Notes under the pieces: generated by a model
What the model was told of the DNA's origin: nothing
Database searches by the model: none
What the model saw: only the letters and a program-made list of their open reading frames with translations
Position numbers and translations under genes: made by a program
Assembly: GCF_003474435.1 (NCBI RefSeq)
Contig: NZ_QRNF01000038.1
Span: forward strand, 1-31,091
Direction: 5' to 3'
Length of the DNA stretch: 31,091 nt
DNA from: Ruminococcus sp. AF46-10NS
GTDB lineage: Bacteria; Bacillota; Clostridia; Lachnospirales; Lachnospiraceae
In this document: positions 26,075-31,091 of the stretch, piece after piece
Numbering within the stretch: position 1 is the stretch's first letter
Layout: each line of letters begins with the position of its first letter

Positions 26075-26966
26075 GTGTATCACCTACTTTCAAGTTGATA
26101 AAGGCCAGGATAGCTACCATGATAAATATGATAAATGACATTGCTGCAGCATATCCGAAGTTTGGCACATTAATAAAACATGTATTGTAAACATAGTGAG
26201 ACATTGTGATGGTTGAGTTAGCCGGGCCACCTTTTGTCAGGTTGACAGACTCATCGAACAACTGCAGTGTACCATTAATAGACATGATGAATGTCATGAT
26301 GATCGTCGGTTTCAGAAGCGGTACTGTAATTTTCCAGAAAGTCTTCCAGCCATTGGCTCCATCGATCTTTGCTGCCTCATATACGGAATATTCGATATTC
26401 TGAAGTCCTGCAAGATAAAATACCATGTTATATCCAGTCCATCTCCAGATCAGCGCGATGATAATAACAATCTTTGCACTTGTGGAGTTTCCAAGGAAGT
26501 TATAACCGGTTGTTAAAATTCCAAGTTTGATCAGGATACTGTTGATCAGGCCATCTGTTGCAAACATGGAACGGAAGATCAGGGAATAAGATACAAGAGA
26601 TGTCGCACATGGAAGGAATACGCATGTACGGAAAAATCCTTTGAATTTCAGATCTTTGTTATTCAGAAGCTGTGCGAGCAGGATCGCAAGGATCAGCATG
26701 ATCGGCACCTGGATAATAAGATACAGAAATGTATTGACAATGGACTGCTGGAATACCTTATCCATCATAATACGTTTATAGTTACTGAAGATCGGATCCG
26801 CAAACCTCATGTTTGCTCCGGAACCTGTCTGTAAAGAAATGATAAATGCGCGGATCATCGGATAAAAACTCATGACAGCGATCATAATGGTTGCCGGTGC
26901 CAGAAAGATCCAGCCGGCCGCTCTTTGTTTCGCTACCAGAGACATGCCACTTTTTTTGGAATTCAC
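26067..26966 (-). CDS. Sugar ABC transporter permease, MalF/UgpA-type
   Basis: 299 residues with six membrane helices, starting GWIFLAPATIMIAVMSFYPM. The EAA loop reads YEAAKIDGANGWKTFWKITVP. The start is GTG at 26966, seven bases after AAAGGAGG; the longer reading runs over that site. It overlaps the next permease by 8 bases. It lies 90 bp after the binding-protein gene, with a palindromic stem between. Confidence 0.93.
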   Translation of the reverse strand: MNSKKSGMSLVAKQRAAGWIFLAPATIMIAVMSFYPMIRAFIISLQTGSGANMRFADPIFSNYKRIMMDKVFQQSIVNTFLYLIIQVPIMLILAILLAQLLNNKDLKFKGFFRTCVFLPCATSLVSYSLIFRSMFATDGLINSILIKLGILTTGYNFLGNSTSAKIVIIIALIWRWTGYNMVFYLAGLQNIEYSVYEAAKIDGANGWKTFWKITVPLLKPTIIMTFIMSINGTLQLFDESVNLTKGGPANSTITMSHYVYNTCFINVPNFGYAAAMSFIIFIMVAILAFINLKVGDTRD

Positions 26967-27009
26967 AGGAACTCCTCCTTTCAAACATCTAAACCTTTAC
27001 ATAAGACAA

Positions 27010-27027
27010 GGGACTGCATGCAGTCCC
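27010..27027 (-). promoter_or_regulatory. 18-bp perfect palindrome between binding-protein and permease genes
   Basis: GGGACTGCA is followed directly by its inverted copy TGCAGTCCC. It lies 30 bp after the binding-protein stop. Little T follows, so it is more likely an mRNA 3'-protecting hairpin or partial attenuator than a full terminator. Such stems are common where the binding protein must outnumber the permeases. Confidence 0.6.
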
Positions 27028-27056
27028 CTGCCCTGTATTTCATTAATATTTCAGCT

Positions 27057-28346
27057 TTACTCTGTCATCTTGAATGCCAGTGTATCCTGTGCTTCCTGAA
27101 GTGCAGATTCTTTATCTGCGCCGTTTACAATATTAACAACAGCTGTGTTGATGCACTCTCTTGCCTCATAGTGGTACGGAGTTTTTGTAAATTCCGGAAT
27201 GTGTGAAGAGTACTCTACAATTGTTGAGAAGATCGGCTGGTTATTGAAGAACTCGCTTGGCTCATTGTAAACCTCAGACTCACCAGCCGGCAGGTAGCAG
27301 GAAATTGCACCTGTTTCCGGAAGGATTGCATCATAGAAGTCTGTGCTGGAACCAAATGTGCTTGCAAGGAAGTCCTCAGCAAGCTCTACATTCTTGCAGT
27401 TGGATGTAATGTACCAGGAAGATCCGCCATTGTTTGCATAGTTTGTAGCTGTATCAACGCCGTCAACTTTCGGCATTGTTGTGATCTGCCACAGACCCTT
27501 CTGATCCTCTGTTCCCATCAGTGTAGCTGTGATCCAGTTACCGTTAACGATACCGGCAGCCTCTCCGCCTGTAATTGTGGAGATGTACTCATCCCAGTTA
27601 TTTACTAATTTAACAACATTGTTCTTTACAAGATCCACATAAAGATCTACGCATTTCTCTGCTACATCGTTGCCAACGATATAAGCCTCTCCGTCATCAT
27701 TTACGAAGTTTGCTCCACAGGACTGGATCATCATCATCAGAGTATCGCCGCCTGTTGCTTCACTTGTAAGGAGATATTTACCTGTTTTTTCATGAACATC
27801 TTTTCCGATCTCCATGAATTTGCTCCATGTGATATCTGTAAGGTCATCAATGGTATATCCTGCTTCTTCCAGAATATCTGTACGATAGCAGGCAATTGCT
27901 GCACCGTTATCAAACGGAACTCCGTAATGTGTGTCATCTACCATGGAGTAGGACTGTTTCAGTTTTCCGAAATCATCCCAGTTGATATCCATATCCTTCA
28001 GATCTGTGAAAGCATCCGGATAACTCTTCAGATATTTCTGATAGCTGTTGTCCTGCATCAGAACGATGTCCGGAAGTGTGCTGTAATCTCCGGCGTTTGC
28101 TGCTGTTGTAAGTTTGGTCTGGCAGTCATCAGAAGATGTTTCAACTACATCAACCTTGAATCCTTCGTGATCCTTTGCATACTGCTCACCTGCAATATTC
28201 ATAGCCTTGATGTTGAAGTTCTGATCCCATGCCCATACAGTCAGAGTATTATCGTCATCACCTTTTGCATATACTGCTGTAGTGGTTGCAGCAAAAGACA
28301 TTGCCATGATACCTGTCATTAATACTGCGAGTAATTTTTTCTTCAT
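27057..28346 (-). CDS. Sugar ABC transporter solute-binding protein (MalE-like cluster)
   Basis: 429 residues. The mature domain begins NTLTVWAWDQNFNIKAMN and has family segments YGVPFDNGAAIACYRTD, WSKFMEIGKDV and NGGSSWYITSNCKN. It is likely the receptor for LNB/GNB or related oligosaccharides, from its place ahead of the permeases and GH112 gene. The signal region (MKKKLLAVLMTGIMAMSFA) ends in AVYAKGD and has no lipobox cysteine, which is unusual for a Firmicute receptor. GGAGG lies eight bases before the ATG. Confidence 0.92.
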   Translation of the reverse strand: MKKKLLAVLMTGIMAMSFAATTTAVYAKGDDDNTLTVWAWDQNFNIKAMNIAGEQYAKDHEGFKVDVVETSSDDCQTKLTTAANAGDYSTLPDIVLMQDNSYQKYLKSYPDAFTDLKDMDINWDDFGKLKQSYSMVDDTHYGVPFDNGAAIACYRTDILEEAGYTIDDLTDITWSKFMEIGKDVHEKTGKYLLTSEATGGDTLMMMIQSCGANFVNDDGEAYIVGNDVAEKCVDLYVDLVKNNVVKLVNNWDEYISTITGGEAAGIVNGNWITATLMGTEDQKGLWQITTMPKVDGVDTATNYANNGGSSWYITSNCKNVELAEDFLASTFGSSTDFYDAILPETGAISCYLPAGESEVYNEPSEFFNNQPIFSTIVEYSSHIPEFTKTPYHYEARECINTAVVNIVNGADKESALQEAQDTLAFKMTE

Positions 28347-28392
28347 TTACTTTTCCTCCTTTATTAAGCATTTCCCGTTTGCTTATGAATGA

Positions 28393-28404
28393 ATTATAGC
28401 ATCT
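28393..28404 (-). promoter_or_regulatory. Extended -10 promoter of the sugar-uptake operon
   Basis: On the minus strand TGCTATAAT, with TATAAT at 28393-28398; no clear -35 is present. A weak -35 is what an AraC-type activator usually compensates. About 40 bp upstream, AATTGCAC and AATTCTGCAA recur roughly 21 bp apart and might be activator half-sites; this is speculative. The gap 28347-28729 also holds a 63-bp tandem duplication and a terminator. Confidence 0.5.
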
Positions 28405-28523
28405 GTATTTCCTCTATAGTTTGCAGAATTGTTCATATAATGTGCAATTTCAACCATTTTATTAGTTTTGCACTATTAGTTCTCCTGTCGAAGTTCTTTT
28501 TTATACATTTTTATCATTTTTCG

Positions 28524-28649
28524 GTTGTTCTTTCGTTGTTACGACAAAGAAAAACCTTCTTTTTCGACATTTTATAGAAGCTTTTCGTTGTTCTTTCGTT
28601 GTTACGACAAAGAAAAACCTTCTTTTTCGACATTTTATAGAAGCTTTTC
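28524..28649. repeat. Perfect 63-bp tandem duplication
   Basis: Unit 1 is 28524-28586 and unit 2 is 28587-28649; they appear identical. Each unit contains the 3' arm of a terminator stem (plus-strand CCTTCTTTTTCGAC) and its T-tract as seen on the minus strand. The duplication lies between the small membrane protein gene and the binding-protein promoter. Confidence 0.9.
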
Positions 28650-28663
28650 GTCAAAAAAGAAGG
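28613..28663 (-). terminator. Intrinsic terminator of the AraC/membrane-protein unit, with its 3' arm duplicated
   Basis: On the minus strand CCTTCTTTTTTGAC (28650-28663) pairs with GTCGAAAAAGAAGG (28618-28631), 14 bp with one T-G pair, followed by TTTTT. The same 3' arm recurs at 28555-28568 through the 63-bp duplication, giving a second, wider possible stem. Confidence 0.8.
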
Positions 28664-28729
28664 CCTTTGTCTCTATTTCATAAATTTTTTCATTGTTTTT
28701 TGTACATATTTTACAAACATTTCCACATA

Positions 28730-29242
28730 TTATGCAAAATAAACCTTTTCCGGAAACTGTGTTTTTATTGTGTGGAGCATTTCTTCTGTCAGATCAAGGA
28801 GCAGTTTTATCTTCTGTCCGTCCTCTTTTATGATCATAGTGTAATACGGTACATCGTCTTCATAAGAGGTGTAATCATATTTTTTCAGTTTCTCTGTTCC
28901 TGTGTTCTTTTTGTATTTTGATACTTTTTCATGCCAGTGGGGAGCTGTCACTTCCATATCTTCCAGTTTCAGCACATGAGCTGTTTTTCGGTATTTTTTT
29001 CCATAGATCACATCAATGGTAAGTTCCCCATTCTCCATGGTATATTCATAATCTCTCTGACTGAAAATATCATACACAAAATAGAGAAGTGCAAGGAGGA
29101 ATCCGGGAAGCATAAATGCCTGGGAAATAGTAATTCCCATCAGCACAAAAAGAGCAGCAAAAATCACCATCACTTTCCGGAGTGCTCCTGACATATGTTT
29201 CTTTTTTCGTGAGACCTGCTCCACGATTCTGTAGTCGTACAT
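28730..29242 (-). CDS. Small membrane protein of unknown function
   Basis: 170 residues. Start ATG at 29242 with AGAGG upstream; the longer reading from 29278 lacks a site. A basic N-terminus (VSRKKKHMSGALRKV) precedes two close hydrophobic helices, about residues 24-60 (VMVIFAALFVLMGITI and LPGFLLALLYFVYDIF), then a soluble beta-rich domain of about 110 residues. This layout recalls YcxB-like or PH-like membrane-anchored domains, but I do not recognise a family with confidence. It follows the AraC gene by 87 bp, so the two may be co-transcribed. Confidence 0.75.
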   Translation of the reverse strand: MYDYRIVEQVSRKKKHMSGALRKVMVIFAALFVLMGITISQAFMLPGFLLALLYFVYDIFSQRDYEYTMENGELTIDVIYGKKYRKTAHVLKLEDMEVTAPHWHEKVSKYKKNTGTEKLKKYDYTSYEDDVPYYTMIIKEDGQKIKLLLDLTEEMLHTIKTQFPEKVYFA

Positions 29243-29329
29243 TTCTACCTCTTTCCGTCTGATGTGCCGGTACAGCATTTTTATATGTATTATGCTTTTC
29301 TTTTCACATCAGATTCTTGTATTTATTTG

Positions 29330-30265
29330 CTACCACCCTTCTTCAGAGTGGATATCAAATTTCAGAAGCTGCTGTTCATAATTCTCCGGACGTTTTCTCC
29401 ACTCCAGAGGTGTCATCCCTGTAATCTGTCTGAAATTCCGGTTGAATGTGGAATTGGTGGTGAAGCCGCATTTATGTGCCACATCCGCAATAGGCTGGTC
29501 TGTTTTCTTAAGATAATCACAGGCCGCCTGGATACGTATGGTGTTGATATATTCCAGCGGACTCATTTTCATATACGATGTAAAGATACGTCGCAGATGC
29601 GTCTCACTGATATGGCAGTGCTCCGCCAAATCGTCAATACGGATATCCTCCATGTAATGATCCGAAATATAATCCTGGCAACGCGAAATCAGATCTGTAA
29701 TCTTTCCTTTATCTTCACTATATTTCTCTTCTCCTGAAATTCTGTTGACCCTGGCAATCTCTACCAGGAGTGATGCCAGAATCCCCTTGGCCTCTTCCAG
29801 ATAAAATTCTTCCCCATCCCTCATGATATTCAGGATTTTGAGAACCTTACCTGCCATTGATCTGTTATCCGTTTCGTTCAGAAAAAGAGCTCTGGAATTG
29901 ATCCGCTGAACTATTTTTTCTTTTTTTACTGAATTATCAATAAATCTATCCATAAACCCTTCCACATCAATAAAAAGATATTCCCATCTGCTGAGCGTTC
30001 CCAGATCACTGTTGGTCGTGTGGGGATAGTTCTGTGGAATCACTGTAAGCTCCCTGCCATGAAACTGGACCTTATCCTCTCCCAGGATCAAAAATCCCTG
30101 TCCTTCATAGCAAAAGCCTATCTCCAGATAATTGTGAAAATGAAGGTAATCCACATCATTTCCATAATTCTGGATCCATTTCTGTCCCAAAAGAGCCAGT
30201 ATCGGACTCCCCTCCGGCATCTTATAGTATCGGAGCTCCATTTTAGGTTTTCGTTTTTTTGCCAC
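29330..30265 (-). CDS. AraC-family transcriptional regulator
   Basis: 311 residues. The N-terminal cupin domain senses the effector (EIGFCYEGQGFLILGEDKV, then LTVIPQNYPHTTNSDL). The C-terminal pair of helix-turn-helix motifs is standard: IRIDDLAEHCHISETHLRRI and IADVAHKCGFTTNSTFNRNF, ending GMTPLEWRKR. The start is GTG at 30265, seven bases after GGAGG; the longer reading crosses that site. It is the nearest regulator to the LNB/GNB uptake operon and a likely activator of it, by context only. Confidence 0.92.
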   Translation of the reverse strand: MAKKRKPKMELRYYKMPEGSPILALLGQKWIQNYGNDVDYLHFHNYLEIGFCYEGQGFLILGEDKVQFHGRELTVIPQNYPHTTNSDLGTLSRWEYLFIDVEGFMDRFIDNSVKKEKIVQRINSRALFLNETDNRSMAGKVLKILNIMRDGEEFYLEEAKGILASLLVEIARVNRISGEEKYSEDKGKITDLISRCQDYISDHYMEDIRIDDLAEHCHISETHLRRIFTSYMKMSPLEYINTIRIQAACDYLKKTDQPIADVAHKCGFTTNSTFNRNFRQITGMTPLEWRKRPENYEQQLLKFDIHSEEGW

Positions 30266-30308
30266 AGATATTCCTCCGTATTCAAGTCTTCCTGTTATCT
30301 TACAGCTA

Positions 30309-30337
30309 ACTATAAAAAAAAGCAACCTGCATAACAA
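30309..30337 (-). promoter_or_regulatory. Promoter of the AraC-family gene
   Basis: On the minus strand -35 TTGTTA (30332-30337), 17-bp spacer ending in a T-run, -10 TATAGT (30309-30314). Between 30338 and 30599 I see AT-rich sequence with no supported gene. Confidence 0.6.
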
Positions 30338-30599
30338 ACGTACAGTTTTGAAAGGTAAAAATAATTCGCACTAATAATACTAAGATTTAAGCCGATTCCT
30401 TTGCGATAAGGTAAAATAACACCACTTTACAACTTTTTCATAAAAAAATATCGCACAGGGCTTTATGATGTATAATGAATTTGCTGAAAACATTACAAAG
30501 GAAAGTGACCCTGTACGACAAAAGCATTATACAACGAAAAAACACTGATTGGTAGACTTCATCAATATTTTTTGATTTACGTAAATTTTTTATTTTTTA

Positions 30600-30628
30600 T
30601 TGAAATATTTTCGCCACAACCATATAAT
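30600..30628 (+). promoter_or_regulatory. Strong plus-strand promoter of a type III TA-like locus
   Basis: TTGAAA (30600-30605), exactly 17 bp, TATAAT (30623-30628). It stands ahead of a short non-coding stretch and a broken toxin-like gene, as expected for an antitoxin RNA promoter. Confidence 0.72.
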
Positions 30629-30634
30629 AATGAT

Positions 30635-30740
30635 AGCGATGGGATTTCTGTCATCGAAAATATTGTTCGCTCACCGGAAGCGTCTAATAAATGTCTGGCT
30701 CGAAAATTTCGGCTGCCGCATGGCAGGGCTTATTTTATAG
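30635..30740 (+). ncRNA. Possible remnant of a type III antitoxin RNA
   Basis: Between promoter and toxin-like ORF lie two imperfect direct repeats about 46 bp apart, centred on TCGAAAAT at 30654 and 30700. A CTGCC-GCAT-GGCAG hairpin with a T-rich tail (about 30713-30736) follows, resembling the attenuating terminator between ToxI and ToxN. The repeats are few and diverged, so this may be non-functional. Confidence 0.4.
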
Positions 30741-30749
30741 GTAATGAAC

Positions 30750-30987
30750 ATGATATATCAAGAAGGATACGTTTACCATATTAAAGATGAATACTTTGAA
30801 AAAGTACAGGATTCCAACTTAATGCAGAACAAAGAAGGCGGTGCATACCGCCCTATTTTTTACTGTACTGCGTGATAGTAAAACTTCTCTGTTATGGATG
30901 GTTCCACTCAGTTCTCGTGTAGAAAAGTTTAAAGCAATACACGATAAACAAATGGCTAAATACGGAAAGTGCCTAACCATTGTTCTT
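30750..30987 (+). pseudogene. ToxN/AbiQ-like type III toxin, frameshifted and truncated
   Basis: The first frame reads MIYQEGYVYHIKDEYF through GGAYRPIFYC and stops at 30875. The next frame continues with LRDSKTSLLWMVPLSSRVEKF and KYGKCLTIVL. Removing one base near 30867 would join them. The R-P-x-F, L-W-x-V-P-L-S-S and K-Y-G-K-C pattern is that of the endoribonuclease toxins of type III systems (ToxN/AbiQ, CptN/TenpN branch), from memory. After about 80 residues the similarity stops at roughly 30987; normal toxins are about 150-170 residues. The product should be inactive. Confidence 0.55.
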
Positions 30988-31078
30988 CCTCCAACTCCCG
31001 GAGGACTTCTTCGCCGTACTTATCAATCATCCGTACCAGAAAATCAATGCACCGCTCAAATTCAATATTCTGTTGCAT
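30956..31078 (-). CDS. Small ORF of 40 residues, probably truncated
   Basis: Start ATG at 31078 with GGGAGG five bases upstream. The first 33 residues, MQQNIEFERCIDFLVRMIDK and then KYGEEVLRELEEEQ, are charged and helical and look like a genuine small protein. The last seven residues fall within the antisense of the toxin remnant, so the original C-terminus was probably lost at the junction near 30987. I do not recognise the family; small ORFs of this kind occur in mobile elements. The window ends 13 bp upstream. Confidence 0.5.
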   Translation of the reverse strand: MQQNIEFERCIDFLVRMIDKYGEEVLRELEEEQWLGTFRI

Positions 31079-31091
31079 AAGCTCCTCCCGT

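Noticed and set aside
30511..30561. Short GTG ORF of 16 codons after AAAGGAAA, resembling the start of a gene
   Set aside because: It stops after 16 codons and no continuation in another frame gives a recognisable protein.

Overview
The window looks like a chromosomal segment of a gut Lachnospiraceae-type Firmicute (Blautia, Roseburia or Dorea relatives). The grounds are AGGAGG-type ribosome binding sites, sigma-A type promoters, intrinsic terminators, a clostridial-type GEMM-I riboswitch, and gene families typical of that group (GH112/GH42/NahK glycan use, a LacI-controlled iol operon, YitT, DUF2798). Species cannot be fixed from the sequence alone. Almost every gene lies on the minus strand, so the text below reads from high to low coordinates within each block.

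Right end (28.7-31.1 kb): an AraC-family regulator and a small membrane protein, preceded by a decayed locus. A near-consensus plus-strand promoter, a short repeat-bearing RNA with a hairpin, and a frameshifted, truncated ToxN/AbiQ-like gene resemble a dead type III toxin-antitoxin system. It is joined abruptly to a small minus-strand ORF.

Glycan block (19.7-28.3 kb): solute-binding protein, two MalF/MalG-type permeases, GH42 beta-galactosidase, N-acetylhexosamine 1-kinase and GH112 galacto-N-biose/lacto-N-biose phosphorylase. Together they suggest import and phosphorolysis of LNB/GNB-type sugars from milk oligosaccharides or mucin. A 63-bp tandem duplication sits in the upstream region.

Signalling and housekeeping block (11.6-19.6 kb): a consensus promoter drives a cyclic-di-GMP-I (GEMM) riboswitch with an adjacent terminator, upstream of a PAS-only protein. 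Then come a YitT-family membrane protein, a GNAT acetyltransferase, a purine nucleoside phosphorylase followed by a RelA/SpoT-type alarmone synthetase, a plus-strand DUF2798 membrane protein, and enolase.

Left part (0-11.5 kb): a two-gene polysaccharide-type ABC exporter, the nickel-pincer cofactor genes larB-larC, a LacI-family regulator, and an inositol catabolism operon iolC-iolD-iolB plus an iron-dependent alcohol dehydrogenase, followed after a terminator by a sugar-binding lipoprotein. iolD is broken by a one-base shift in a run of eight A. Between the regulator and iolC lies an array of repeated TGCGTGCTTT / AGCACGC boxes flanking the predicted iolC promoter.

No rRNA, tRNA, CRISPR array, phage or complete insertion sequence was recognised. 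All family assignments were made by eye, without database searches.
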